The notes: a model not told the origin generated them from the letters alone. Counted from the first letter of the stretch, positions 41,566 to 51,965 are shown. The stretch is 63,878 bases of DNA from Acidobacteriota bacterium (GCA_034211275.1 JAXHTF010000014.1:1-63878); one strand, 5' to 3'. Translations and numbers: made by a program.

Positions 41566-43995
41566 ATGGAAAGCTTGCTGCAAGATTTGCGATTCGGTCT
41601 ACGCTCCCTGGGGAGGAGCAAGGGCTTTACCCTGGCGGTGTTGGTCTCCCTGGTGTTGGGTATCGGAACCACCACTGCGGTGTTCAGCGTGGTCAACGGC
41701 GTCGTCCTCAAGCCGCTGCCCTACGCGCAGCCGGATCGGCTGATGACGGTTTGGACGCAATTCCTGGCGGTGGGGCTGGAGCGCAATTACTTCTCCGGTC
41801 CCGAGTACCAGGACTTGCTCGACGGCGCCAACGCCGACCGGCAGGTCTTCGACGGCATCGCCGGCTACTACTCCGGCAGCAGCGTCACCGTCACCGGTGG
41901 TGAGACCTCGCAGCAGCTGACGGCGAATCTGGTGACCCCGGACTTTTTCCGCGTCCTGGGCGTCGAGGCCGAGCGCGGCCGCACCTTCCTGCCGGAGGAG
42001 GGAACGCCAGGGCGCTCCCAGGCGGTGGTGCTCAGCTATGGGTTCTGGCAGCGCCGCTTTGGCGGAGACACCAACGTTCTCGAGAACACCCTGAGCATCG
42101 ACGGCGAGCCCCATTCGGTGGTGGGGGTGATGCCCGCCGGCTTCTTCTTCGATCAGGAGGCGGATCTCTGGATGCCCCTGGTGGTGGACCCCGCCGATCT
42201 CGGCTCTCGGGGCGGCCGGTATATCGAGGTCGTCGCACGGTTGGCGGACGGCGTCAGCCGACGCCAGGCCCAGGAGGCTTCGAGCCTGGTGGCGCAGCAG
42301 CTGGCGCGCCAATATCCCGACAACTACCCCGTGGACAGCGGCTGGGGCATGGCCCTGATCCCGCTCCACGAACAGGTGGTGGGGGATGTGGGAGCCAAGC
42401 TGTGGGTGCTTTTGGGGGCGGTGGCCTTCCTGTTGCTCATCGCCTGCGCCAACGTCTCCAACCTGATCCTGGCGCGCACCCAGAGCCGGCTGCGGGAGAT
42501 CTCCCTGCGCAGCGCCCTGGGGGCTGATCGCTGGCGGATTTTCCGCCAATTCCTCACCGAGATGAGCGTCCTCTCCGGCCTTGGTGGCCTGGTGGGCCTG
42601 CTGCTGGCCTTCGGAGCTTTGCAGCTGATCAAGCTCAGCGATCCGGAACAGCTGCCGCGGGTGGCGGAGCTCTCCTTGGACGGCCAGGTGGTGCTCTTCG
42701 CCCTGGTGGTGTCGGCGCTGGTGGCGCTGCTGCTCAGCGCCGTGCCCAGCCTCCAGCTCTCCCGCCTCAATCTCAACGAGACCCTCAAGGCGGAGCGCTT
42801 CGAAGGCCACAGCGGCGTCGTCGATTCGCGCACCGTGTTGGTGGTGGTGCAGGTGGGGCTGGTGCTGGTGCTGCTGGTCAGCTCCGGGCTGTTGATCAAG
42901 AGCTTCCTGCGGCTGCAGGAGGTTTCCCCGGGCTTCGAGCCGCGGGATCTGCTCTCCATGGAGCTCAGCCTGCCGACGAGCCAGCTGCCGGAGGATTTTC
43001 AGGTCCGTAGCTTCGTCGAACGGCTGAGTGAAGAAATGAACGGCTTGCCGGGAGTGGCGAAAGCGGGGGTGACCTCCCAGCTGCCTCTAAGCGGCAGCTC
43101 GTTCAGCAACTCCTTCCTGGTGGAGGGGCAGCCGTTCAATCCCGGGGACATCCCGCCGGAAGGGCAGGTCTCGTGGATCCACGGCGACTACTTCCAGGCC
43201 ATGGGCATCGCGCTCCTCGATGGGCGGGTGTTCCGTTCCAGTGACGACGCCGAGGCGCCGCTGGTGGCGGTGGTAGACAAGAGCCTGGCGCAACGCTTCT
43301 GGCCGGACGAGAGCCCGGTGGGCAAGCGGGTGACCATCGAGGGGCCGGAAGGTCCCTGGATCGAGGTGGTGGGGATGGTCGACCACGTCAAGCAGGAAGG
43401 TCTGGAAGCTTCCTCCCGGGTTCAGATGTACTTCCCCTTCGCCCAGGGCGTGCAGCGCGGGATCTATCTGGTACTGCGCACCGAGACGCCGCCGGCGGGG
43501 GTCATCGCCGCCGCCCGGCAGCGGCTGACCACCCTGGACAGCGACCTGGCCTTCGGCGACGTGCGCACCATGGAGCAGCGGCTGGCGGACTCCCTGTCCG
43601 AGCGTCGCTTCTCCATGGCTATGGTGGTGGCCTTCGCCGTCATCGGCCTGTTGCTGGCGGGAGTGGGGATTTACAGCGTCATGACCTACGTGGTCAACCA
43701 GCGCCGTCGGGACGTGGGCATTCGCATGGCGTTGGGAGCCAAGCGCGCCGACGTCTTCCGGCTGATGATCGGCCGTGGGCTGCGGGCTGCGGCGGTGGGG
43801 GTCGTCTTTGGTTTGGTGGCGGCGTGGCTGTGGACCCGCACCTTGGAGAGCATGCTCTTCGGAGTGGGAGCGACGGACGTGGGCATTTTCGTCCTGGTTT
43901 CGGTGCTTCTGCTGACGGTGGCTTCTATTGCGACGTTGGTCCCGGCGCGCCGGGCGACGAGAGTGGACCCGCTCCAGGAGATGCGCCACGAGTAG
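41566..43995 (+). CDS. ADOP-family orphan ABC permease (FtsX/MacB-like)
   Basis: This is an integral membrane protein of about 809 residues. ATG 41566 is chosen because GAGGAG lies just upstream and the protein then begins MESLLQDLRFGLRSLGRSKG, the usual start of this family. The order is TM1 (~20-45), a periplasmic MacB-type domain, three TM segments (~275-425), a second periplasmic domain, and a C-terminal FtsX block with three TM segments that ends ARRATRVDPLQEMRHE. This is the duplicated layout of 'acidobacterial duplicated orphan permeases'. It has no nucleotide-binding domain, and no partner ATPase is adjacent; the exporter downstream has its own. It may belong to the cluster operon and aid export or resistance, but these permeases are numerous in such genomes and the link rests on position only. 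Confidence 0.9.
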   Translation: MESLLQDLRFGLRSLGRSKGFTLAVLVSLVLGIGTTTAVFSVVNGVVLKPLPYAQPDRLMTVWTQFLAVGLERNYFSGPEYQDLLDGANADRQVFDGIAGYYSGSSVTVTGGETSQQLTANLVTPDFFRVLGVEAERGRTFLPEEGTPGRSQAVVLSYGFWQRRFGGDTNVLENTLSIDGEPHSVVGVMPAGFFFDQEADLWMPLVVDPADLGSRGGRYIEVVARLADGVSRRQAQEASSLVAQQLARQYPDNYPVDSGWGMALIPLHEQVVGDVGAKLWVLLGAVAFLLLIACANVSNLILARTQSRLREISLRSALGADRWRIFRQFLTEMSVLSGLGGLVGLLLAFGALQLIKLSDPEQLPRVAELSLDGQVVLFALVVSALVALLLSAVPSLQLSRLNLNETLKAERFEGHSGVVDSRTVLVVVQVGLVLVLLVSSGLLIKSFLRLQEVSPGFEPRDLLSMELSLPTSQLPEDFQVRSFVERLSEEMNGLPGVAKAGVTSQLPLSGSSFSNSFLVEGQPFNPGDIPPEGQVSWIHGDYFQAMGIALLDGRVFRSSDDAEAPLVAVVDKSLAQRFWPDESPVGKRVTIEGPEGPWIEVVGMVDHVKQEGLEASSRVQMYFPFAQGVQRGIYLVLRTETPPAGVIAAARQRLTTLDSDLAFGDVRTMEQRLADSLSERRFSMAMVVAFAVIGLLLAGVGIYSVMTYVVNQRRRDVGIRMALGAKRADVFRLMIGRGLRAAAVGVVFGLVAAWLWTRTLESMLFGVGATDVGIFVLVSVLLLTVASIATLVPARRATRVDPLQEMRHE

Positions 43996-44123
43996 ACCGA
44001 ATGCGAACCACGCCAGCCTCGGGGCGATCGAGGGGATGGGGCGGCGAATTTCAACGCCAGGCCGGAAGCGGGCACGAGCCCGCGGGACGGCAGGCAAGAA
44101 TCTTGGATGAAGGACTTTAGGCT

Positions 44124-45797
44124 ATGGTAGCTGTCATACGATTCGTTTCTTCTTTGATCGAGGTCTCCAAGGGGATCCCGTACATTCGGTCCTTGGTCTC
44201 TCTGGCGCTGCTCTTCGGCGTCGTCAGCGGTCTGGCCAACGCCGGCCTGGTGGCGCTGATCAACAAAGCCATCAACGCGCCGGTGGAAGCCCGGGAGGGC
44301 TGGGCTCTGGCGTTCCTGGGGCTGTGCGTCGCGCTGCCGGTGAGCCGGGTCCTGGCCCAGGTGTTGTTGGTGCGCATCGGAGCTCGCACGGTGGTGGAGC
44401 TGCGCATGAGCCTGGCGCGGCAAATCCTGCGGGTGCCCCTGCGCCAGCTGGAGAAGCTCGGGCCGTCCCGCCTGATGGCGGTGCTCACCGAGGACATCAC
44501 CAACATCAGCGACACCGTCATCGTGGTGCCCATGTTGTGCATGCATCTGGCGGTGGTGGCGGGAACCCTGGGCTACCTGGGCTGGCTCTCCTGGCCTCTC
44601 TTCCTGGCCCTGCTGGTGGTGATGGTGGTGGGCGTCATCACCTACTATCTGCCGCTGCTCAAGGCCTTCGGCCACGTGCGCCTCTTCCGCGAGGCCTGGG
44701 ACACCATGTACGAGCACTTCGAGGCCCTGACCAAGGGCACCAAGGAGCTCAAGCTGCACCGCGGCCGCCGGGACACCTTCCTCTCCGAAGGGCTCAACAA
44801 GACCGCCGACAAGCATATGCACCACCAGGTCATGGGGGTTTCCATCTTCGTGCTGGCCTCCAGCTGGGGGCAGGTGCTCTTCTTCGTCGTCATCGGCCTG
44901 CTGCTCTTCATCGCTCCCAACTACCAGGCCGTGCCCATGGAGGTGCTCACCGGCTTCACCCTGGTGCTGCTCTACCTGACCACCCCCATGGAGTTCATCC
45001 TCAACCGCATGCCGGATCTGGCCAATGCCAACACCTCGATGAACAAGATCCGGGAGCTGGGCTTCTCCCTGCGCGAGCTGCCCGACGACATGGGCACCAA
45101 CAAGCAGCTGCAGGCTCCCTTCCAGCGCCTGGAGCTGCGGGGGGTGGAGCATCACTACGAGGGATCCGAGGACGAGGAAGGCTTCAGCGTCGGTCCCGTG
45201 AGCTTGAGCCTGGAGCCCGGGGAGGTGATCTTCCTGGTGGGCGGCAACGGCAGCGGCAAGACCACCCTGGCCAAGACCCTCATCGGACTCTACGAGCCCG
45301 ACGGTGGTGAGATCCTGGTGGACGGCCGGCCGGTGACGGACGCCGACCGGGACAGCTACCGGCAGCTCTTCACCGCGGTGTTCTCGGACTTCTACCTCTT
45401 CGAGTCGCTGCTCGGGCTGGGGGGACCGGATCTCGACACCCAGGCGCACAAATACCTCTCGGAGCTGCACCTGGAGAAGAAGGTGAAGGTGGAGGAGGGG
45501 GTGCTCTCGACCCTCGATCTCTCCCAGGGGCAGCGCAAGCGGCTGGCCTTGCTCACCGCCTATCTGGAGGATCGCCCCATCTACCTCTTCGACGAGTGGG
45601 CGGCGGATCAGGATCCCCAGTTCAAGCAGATCTTCTACCGTGAGCTGCTGCCGGAGCTGCGGGCCCGGGGCAAGGCGGTGGTGGTGATCAGCCACGACGA
45701 CCAGTACTACGACGCCGCCGACCGCATCTACCGCTTCGACTTCGGTCAGATGAGCCAGGTGGAGGCCGCGGACTACCGAAGCTTGAGCGCCGGTTGA
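44124..45797 (+). CDS. Cyclic-peptide ABC exporter (SyrD/PvdE type)
   Basis: This half-transporter of about 557 residues combines a membrane domain and an ATPase in one chain. About six TM segments fill residues 20-310. The ATPase has Walker A GGNGSGKTT (near 375), an unusual signature LSQGQRKR in place of LSGGQ, and Walker B IYLFDEWAADQDP. The LSQGQRKRLAL and FDEWAADQDP motifs are typical of the SyrD/PvdE/cyclic-peptide transporter family, which exports nonribosomal peptides or their precursors across the inner membrane. It lies two genes after the terminal thioesterase gene, on the same strand, so the natural inference is that it exports the product of the megasynthases. The 128-base gap before it contains only a weak AAGGA-type ribosome site and no obvious terminator. 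Confidence 0.93.
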   Translation: MVAVIRFVSSLIEVSKGIPYIRSLVSLALLFGVVSGLANAGLVALINKAINAPVEAREGWALAFLGLCVALPVSRVLAQVLLVRIGARTVVELRMSLARQILRVPLRQLEKLGPSRLMAVLTEDITNISDTVIVVPMLCMHLAVVAGTLGYLGWLSWPLFLALLVVMVVGVITYYLPLLKAFGHVRLFREAWDTMYEHFEALTKGTKELKLHRGRRDTFLSEGLNKTADKHMHHQVMGVSIFVLASSWGQVLFFVVIGLLLFIAPNYQAVPMEVLTGFTLVLLYLTTPMEFILNRMPDLANANTSMNKIRELGFSLRELPDDMGTNKQLQAPFQRLELRGVEHHYEGSEDEEGFSVGPVSLSLEPGEVIFLVGGNGSGKTTLAKTLIGLYEPDGGEILVDGRPVTDADRDSYRQLFTAVFSDFYLFESLLGLGGPDLDTQAHKYLSELHLEKKVKVEEGVLSTLDLSQGQRKRLALLTAYLEDRPIYLFDEWAADQDPQFKQIFYRELLPELRARGKAVVVISHDDQYYDAADRIYRFDFGQMSQVEAADYRSLSAG

Positions 45798-45912
45798 TTC
45801 CCCATGGGGAAGAACATTCACAGCTCGCAGAAGACCGAACTGCATCGTGGTGGATTGACGGCGGTCGGCACTGAGCTTTGGGCCTGCCGGTAGGGTGGGG
45901 CCTTCGGATAGC

Positions 45913-46782
45913 ATGGCGCCGACTATGGGCACATCTGACGCATCCACCAATGCCCAACACCGATTCGGGCTCAGCCCTTATCGGCTGTATCGTTCGGCGT
46001 TCCTGGTGGTGTTGGTGCTCCTGCTGGGGCTCAACGCGGTCTCCTTGGCGGTGTACTGGCAGGACTCTCAGCGATTGGCAGCGGTCGCCGAAGGCCTTGT
46101 GGATCGGCAGGCGCCGGCGTCGGAGAAAGCTCGAGCCCTGGCGGGGTTCGTATCCGACCTGCCCACCGGCAGCCCAGACGGCTACCACCTGCTGCCGATC
46201 TTCCGTCCCTTGCGACTGACCGCCGCCCAGGTTCTCGATCTCGGCGGTGAGTGTGCTCACAAAGGTCGGGCGTTCATCGTCCTGCTGCATCATCTGGACG
46301 TCGAGGCTCAGAAGCTGGTGCTGCGGAACGCCGCTGGGGAGCCACGCCACGCCGTGGTCGTGGTCGAGACCGAGCAGGGGGATTTGGTCGTCGACCTGCT
46401 CTACGGCATCGTCTATGAGCACGAAGACGGCGAGCCGATGTCCCTCGGCTATCTGGCGGACCATCTCCCCGGTGTTATCGAGCAGGAGATTCGCTGGGGG
46501 AATACTCTAGCCGCTGACTATCCGTTGGAGGACTACCCTTTCACCGATCCGGTGACCATCAACTGGCAGAAGAATGCTCTATGGCAGAGCGCTCGGCGTG
46601 CTCTTGGCTGGGTCCTTTCGGAACAGCAAGTCGACCGACTGGGCCGGCCGTTTCTCGCCGAAGAACCGGCGCTCATGGTGCTCGTCGCGTCGGGCTTTTT
46701 TCTGCTAGTGCTCTGGACGCCTCTGGGGTTGGTCAAGATCTACCAGTGTTCAAGGTCGGCTGCTCGAGAGGACGCGAGTTGA
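45913..46782 (+). CDS. Membrane-anchored transglutaminase-like protein
   Basis: I do not recognise a named family for this protein of about 289 residues. It has one N-terminal TM segment (~20-42), a soluble domain, and one C-terminal TM segment (~250-272). The soluble part contains Cys114 (GGECAHKG), His146 (EPRHAVVVVE) and Asp161 (LVVDLLYG). This spacing and context match the Cys-His-Asp core of the transglutaminase/cysteine-protease fold. It could be a protease, a cyclase, a crosslinking enzyme or a catalytically repurposed protein. It follows the peptide exporter by 115 bases on the same strand and precedes housekeeping genes, so it is either the last cluster gene or an unrelated neighbour. 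GTG 45895, ATG 45913 and ATG 45925 are all possible starts; none has a good ribosome site. Confidence 0.7.
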   Translation: MAPTMGTSDASTNAQHRFGLSPYRLYRSAFLVVLVLLLGLNAVSLAVYWQDSQRLAAVAEGLVDRQAPASEKARALAGFVSDLPTGSPDGYHLLPIFRPLRLTAAQVLDLGGECAHKGRAFIVLLHHLDVEAQKLVLRNAAGEPRHAVVVVETEQGDLVVDLLYGIVYEHEDGEPMSLGYLADHLPGVIEQEIRWGNTLAADYPLEDYPFTDPVTINWQKNALWQSARRALGWVLSEQQVDRLGRPFLAEEPALMVLVASGFFLLVLWTPLGLVKIYQCSRSAAREDAS

Positions 46783-46807
46783 CCCCCCATGGGGGCGGCG
46801 GTAGACT
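46779..46807 (+). promoter_or_regulatory. Candidate sigma70-type promoter for ribBA
   Basis: TTGACC (46779-46784) and TAGACT (46802-46807) are 17 bases apart, at the end of the preceding gene. They match the consensus at 5/6 and 4/6 positions. The predicted leader to ATG 46942 is about 130 bases. I looked there for the conserved segments of an FMN riboswitch and did not find them. Confidence 0.5.
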
Positions 46808-46941
46808 GCGGAGTGGCCTGTAATCGGCGGCGTTTTGGCGTCGGTTGCCCCAGGTCGTTGCCGCCTCGGCGATCCCGCCGTCCCCATAGGATTCTTAAGC
46901 CCGCCCCCGACCGTTCCCGGCGGCCCATCAGAAAGAGCGCG

Positions 46942-48207
46942 ATGAGCAAGAGCCCGAAGAGCAAGAGCTCGACAGACAAGAGCAGGAACTCGGCCGACGA
47001 GAACAGCCCCTTCGCTCCCATCGAGGAAGCCATCGAGGCCATGCGCCAGGGCAAGATGGTGATCATCTGCGACGACGAGGATCGGGAGAACGAAGGGGAT
47101 CTGGCCATCGCCGCCCAGCACGTGACGCCGGAGGCGATCAACTTCATGGCCAAGTTCGGCCGCGGGCTGGTCTGTCTGGCCCTCACCGAGGAGCGTTGCG
47201 CCGAGCTCGATCTGCCGCTGATGGTGGAGCGCAACACCTCTCCCTTCGAGACCGCCTTCACCGTTTCCATCGAGGCCCGGGGCAAGATCAGCACCGGCAT
47301 CTCCGCCGGCGACCGCGCCGCCACCATCCGCACCGCCATCGATGCCAAATGCCGGCCGGAGGATCTGCTGCGGCCGGGACACGTCTTTCCCTTGCGGGCT
47401 CACAACGGCGGCGTCCTCAAGCGCGCCGGCCAGACCGAGGCGTCGGTGGACATGGCGGTCCTGGCGGGATGCAATCCCTCGGCGGTGATCTGCGAGATCA
47501 TGAACGACGACGGCACCATGGCACGGGTGCCGGATCTCGCTGAGTTCGCCCAGCGTCACGGCTTGCTCTTGATCACCGTCGCCGATCTGATTCGCTACCG
47601 CATGCGCACCGAGCGGCTGGTGGAGCTGGTGGCGTCGCCCCGGCTACCCACCGCCTACGGCGAGTTCGAGCTGCGGGCCTATCGCTCCGAGGCCACCGGC
47701 GAAGAGCACGTGGCCATGGTCATGGGCGATATCGAGGAGGACGAGCCCACCTTGGTGCGGGTGCACAGCCAATGCCTCACCGGCGACATGTTCGCTTCCA
47801 CCCGCTGTGACTGCGGGCCGCAGCTGCACCAGGCGCTGGAACGCATCAGCCAGGAGGGCAAGGGCGTGCTGCTCTACCTGCTCCAGGAGGGGCGGGGCAT
47901 CGGCCTGTTCAACAAGCTCAAAGCCTACGAGCTCCAGGATCAGGGCCACGACACGGTGGAGGCCAACGAGAAGTTGGGCTTCCGGCCGGATCAGCGCAAC
48001 TACGGCGTCGGTGCCCAGATCCTGCGTGACATCGGCGTGCGCCGCATGCGCCTGCTGACCAACAACCCGAGCAAATACATCGCCCTTTCCGGCTACGGCC
48101 TGGAGATTGTCGACCGTGTGCCCCTGGAGATTCCTCCCACCGAGGACACTCGGGATTACCTGCGCGCCAAGCGCGAGAAGCTCGGCCACCTGCTGGACTT
48201 GGTCTAG
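46942..48207 (+). CDS. ribBA: Bifunctional RibBA: DHBP synthase / GTP cyclohydrolase II
   Basis: This enzyme of about 421 residues supplies both precursors of riboflavin. The N-terminal half (~25-235) is 3,4-dihydroxy-2-butanone-4-phosphate synthase, with the metal and substrate motif DDEDRENEGDL, RTAIDAK and HVFPLRAHNGGVL. The C-terminal half (~240-415) is GTP cyclohydrolase II. It has zinc-binding cysteines in SQCLTGD and TRCDCGPQL, the motif YLLQEGRGIGL, and the late segment LLTNNPSKY. Both active sites look complete. ATG 46942 gives a Ser/Lys-rich N-terminus of about 25 residues before the conserved start PIEEAIEAMRQGKM; upstream in-frame codons are not needed. It has its own candidate promoter and marks the return to housekeeping genes after the biosynthetic cluster. 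Confidence 0.96.
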   Translation: MSKSPKSKSSTDKSRNSADENSPFAPIEEAIEAMRQGKMVIICDDEDRENEGDLAIAAQHVTPEAINFMAKFGRGLVCLALTEERCAELDLPLMVERNTSPFETAFTVSIEARGKISTGISAGDRAATIRTAIDAKCRPEDLLRPGHVFPLRAHNGGVLKRAGQTEASVDMAVLAGCNPSAVICEIMNDDGTMARVPDLAEFAQRHGLLLITVADLIRYRMRTERLVELVASPRLPTAYGEFELRAYRSEATGEEHVAMVMGDIEEDEPTLVRVHSQCLTGDMFASTRCDCGPQLHQALERISQEGKGVLLYLLQEGRGIGLFNKLKAYELQDQGHDTVEANEKLGFRPDQRNYGVGAQILRDIGVRRMRLLTNNPSKYIALSGYGLEIVDRVPLEIPPTEDTRDYLRAKREKLGHLLDLV

Positions 48208-48215
48208 AGCGTCGA

Positions 48216-48251
48216 GCTCAGGGGCCTTGGGGCTCAAGGGCCTTAGGCTCA
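48216..48251 (+). repeat. 15-bp tandem repeat between ribBA and glycosyltransferase
   Basis: GCTCAGGGGCCTTGG (48216-48230), GGCTCAAGGGCCTTA (48231-48245) and a partial GGCTCA form about 2.4 imperfect copies just after the ribBA stop. The copies can also fold into a weak hairpin (CCTT/AAGG), but no T-run follows, so I do not call a terminator. Confidence 0.55.
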
Positions 48252-48309
48252 GCACCCCTTCGGCTCTGGTGCCGCCGTCGTCCTCGGCTGGTCCCGCGAG
48301 TCCCTTTCC

Positions 48310-49647
48310 ATGGATCTGCTGCTCGTCGTTTCCCGTTACCCCTGGCCGCCGCGGCGGGGGGATCAGCTGCGCGCCGCCCAATGGATCGAATTGCTGGCAC
48401 CGGAACATCGCATCACCCTGCTGACCCCCGAGCCGCCGCCGGCGGCGCCCGTTCCCCCCTCCACCCGCCCTGCTGAGGGCTCGGCCGAGCTTCGAGTCGA
48501 GCACTACCGGCCCGCCTCAACCCTGGGGCGGGGCCTCGCCGTCGGCCGTCGGCTGATCATCGGAGAGCCGTTGCAGAACGGCCTCTTCCAGCCGCCGGCG
48601 CTGGCGGATCAGCTGCGCCGGCTGGCTCCGGCGGCGGATCTGGTGGTGCTCCAGCTGGCCCGGCTGGCGGGTTTGGAGCGGCATCTGGGGGACGTTCCGT
48701 GGGCGGTGGACTTCATCGACAGCCTGAGCCTCAACCTTGAGCGCCGAGCTGTCTTCGACGCTCCCTGGTTGCGCCCGGTCTTGCGCTTCGAGGCCCGGCG
48801 CCTGGCGGCGGCGGAGCGGCGTCTTTTGGGCTCCGCTGCCGGTGCCCTGGTGGTGTGCCCACGGGATCGGGAGGCCCTGGCGGGGCTCTTCGACGGAGAA
48901 CCGGCGGCGGGGGCCGCTCAGAGTGTCGGTGTCCGGGGGCTCAGTCCGCGGGGCCTCGACGTCCTGCCCTTGGCGTTTCCCCTGCGGCAGACTGCGGATT
49001 CTTCCCTACCGGAGTCCCCCGGTGGGGCTGGGAGCGGGGACGGAGAAGATGGGACCTCGGCGCCGCCGACGGTGTGCATGACCGGCAATCTGGGCTACTT
49101 CCCAGCGGTGGACGGCTTTGGCTGGTGGCTGGAGGAGGTGCTGCCGCGGCTGCGGCGCCGGGTGCCACAGGTGCGGGTGGTGCTGGCCGGCGCCCGTCCC
49201 GCGGCCAGCCTGCGGCGGAAGGCCCGGGCCGCCGGCGCCGAGCTGGTGGCGTCGCCGCCGGATCTGGTGGCTATCCTGCGCTCCGCCGACGTCGCCTTGG
49301 CGCCCCTTCGCTGCGGCTCCGGCCAACCCCTCAAGATCCTCGAGGCGTGGCAGGCGGGCAAGCCGGTGGTGGCCTCGCCGTGGGCGGCGGCGGGGACCAC
49401 TTCCAAGGCTTCGAAGGCTCCGAGACAGCCCGAAGCCTCGTCGGAGCGGGAAGGGATGCTGGTGGCCGAGACTCCGGAGCAGTGGGCGGACGCGGTGGCG
49501 GAGCTGCTGAAAGATGCCGCGGCGCGGGACCGCCTGGCGGCCGAAGGGCGAGAGGTCTTGGTGCGGGATTACGGCCGTAAAACGGTGGCGGCGGGGCTCG
49601 AGAAGTGGCTCCAGGGCTGCGTATCGGGGAGTCCGAAGGAAACCTAA
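48310..49647 (+). CDS. Glycosyltransferase family 4-type protein
   Basis: This GT-B-fold glycosyltransferase of about 445 residues transfers a sugar from a nucleotide-sugar donor; the acceptor is unknown. The N-terminal acceptor domain starts at MDLLLVVSRYPWPPRRGDQLR, the usual opening of this class. The C-terminal domain contains MTGNLGYFPAVDG (near 257), VRVVLAGARP, and the donor-binding stretch RCGSGQPLKILEAWQAGKPVV (the K and E are the expected contacts). Residue-level context resembles proteins annotated as GT4, sometimes found in exopolysaccharide loci. It starts 102 bases after ribBA, with no clear ribosome site before ATG 48310. No tailoring link to the peptide cluster is visible, because ribBA with its own promoter lies between. 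Confidence 0.85.
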   Translation: MDLLLVVSRYPWPPRRGDQLRAAQWIELLAPEHRITLLTPEPPPAAPVPPSTRPAEGSAELRVEHYRPASTLGRGLAVGRRLIIGEPLQNGLFQPPALADQLRRLAPAADLVVLQLARLAGLERHLGDVPWAVDFIDSLSLNLERRAVFDAPWLRPVLRFEARRLAAAERRLLGSAAGALVVCPRDREALAGLFDGEPAAGAAQSVGVRGLSPRGLDVLPLAFPLRQTADSSLPESPGGAGSGDGEDGTSAPPTVCMTGNLGYFPAVDGFGWWLEEVLPRLRRRVPQVRVVLAGARPAASLRRKARAAGAELVASPPDLVAILRSADVALAPLRCGSGQPLKILEAWQAGKPVVASPWAAAGTTSKASKAPRQPEASSEREGMLVAETPEQWADAVAELLKDAAARDRLAAEGREVLVRDYGRKTVAAGLEKWLQGCVSGSPKET

Positions 49648-49679
49648 GTCGCGGCCACTAAGATTTTGCTCGTCTCCTC

Positions 49680-49708
49680 TTGACAGCTGAAATTCTCTTC
49701 GTTAGCCT
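49680..49708 (+). promoter_or_regulatory. groES-groEL promoter
   Basis: A perfect TTGACA (49680-49685) is followed after 17 bases by TAGCCT (49703-49708). The CIRCE operator begins two bases later, so it covers the expected transcription start. This is the usual layout of an HrcA-repressed chaperonin promoter. Confidence 0.8.
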
Positions 49709-49709
49709 G

Positions 49710-49736
49710 TTAGCACTCGTCGGGGAGGAGTGCTAA
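49710..49736. promoter_or_regulatory. CIRCE operator (HrcA site)
   Basis: TTAGCACTC, nine bases, then GAGTGCTAA form a perfect inverted repeat identical to the CIRCE consensus. In many bacteria HrcA binds this element and represses groESL until heat shock titrates GroEL away. No hrcA gene is in the window. Confidence 0.97.
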
Positions 49737-49782
49737 CGGCACCCCCGAGAGCTCTAGGGAGGCAGACGATCTCCCAACAAAC

Positions 49783-49819
49783 GCTTCAAGCTAACGCTAG
49801 ACAGTAGCTTCGAGCTAAC
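49783..49819 (+). repeat. Direct repeat in the groES leader
   Basis: GCTTCAAGCTAAC (49783-49795) recurs as GCTTCGAGCTAAC (49807-49819), 24 bases on, with one mismatch. Both copies lie in the untranslated leader between CIRCE and groES. Each contains a small dyad (GCTT/AAGC), and both share CTAAC with the operator arm. The function is unknown. Confidence 0.55.
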
Positions 49820-49860
49820 AAGACAAGCAACAAAGTTTGGTTTTCAAGGAGGAAGAGACA

Positions 49861-50151
49861 GTGAACATACGTCCACTCCATGATCGGGTCCTGGTCAAGC
49901 GCGTCGAGCAGGAAGAGCAGGTTCGGGGCGGGATCATCATCCCCGACACCGCGAAAGAGAAGCCCCAGGAAGCGGAGGTCGTCGCTGTCGGCCCCGGAAA
50001 GGCGATGGAAGACGGTAGCCGTGCGGCCATGGACGTCAAGGTCGGTGACCGCGTCCTGGTGGGCAAGTACTCCGGCAGCGAGATCAAGCTCGACGGCCAG
50101 GACTACGTGATCCTGCGCGAGGACGAGATCCTCGCCGTCGTCGGCGGCTGA
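49861..50151 (+). CDS. groES: Co-chaperonin GroES
   Basis: This is the 10-kDa co-chaperonin, about 96 residues. Its heptameric ring caps the GroEL cavity during ATP-driven protein folding in the cytoplasm. The protein starts at GTG 49861 ([15 protein letters not shown]), with AAGGAGGA at 49846-49853; the upstream in-frame start at 49837 would place eight extra residues over the ribosome site. The mobile-loop region ([18 protein letters not shown]) and the [19 protein letters not shown] segment are typical. It is the first gene of the CIRCE-controlled operon. Confidence 0.97.
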   Translation: MNIRPLHDRVLVKRVEQEEQVRGGIIIPDTAKEKPQEAEVVAVGPGKAMEDGSRAAMDVKVGDRVLVGKYSGSEIKLDGQDYVILREDEILAVVGG

Positions 50152-50225
50152 TCTCAGCTCACCCGACCGACGCAGAGCAACCATCGGATCCATCGAAGAA
50201 GCGAAGAAATTCCCAGGAGGTTTAG

Positions 50226-51887
<1,662 letters not shown>

Positions 51888-51919
51888 GCCCAGCTCCCTC
51901 ATCCATCGTCAGATACTTG

Positions 51920-51965
51920 CGGCCGGTCCGGGCTTCCCGGGCCGGCCGTTTTGTGTTTGCTTTTT
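51920..51965 (+). terminator. Intrinsic terminator of groESL
   Basis: A 13-bp GC-rich stem (51920-51932 with 51936-51948, one G-U pair) with a 3-base loop is followed by TTTTGTGTTTGCTTTTT. It lies 32 bases after the groEL stop. Confidence 0.88.

Noticed and set aside
45794-46793. CCCCATGGGG palindromes just after two consecutive stop codons (45800-45809 and near 46785-46794)
   Set aside because: These are short GC palindromes likely by chance in this composition. One falls in the spacer of the ribBA promoter and neither is followed by a T-run.
46808-46941. FMN riboswitch in the ribBA leader
   Set aside because: None of the conserved FMN-element segments are present in the ~130-base leader.
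46942-48207. ribBA as a dedicated flavin supplier for the cluster's monooxygenase
   Set aside because: It is a complete housekeeping enzyme with its own candidate promoter, next to other housekeeping genes; adjacency alone is weak.
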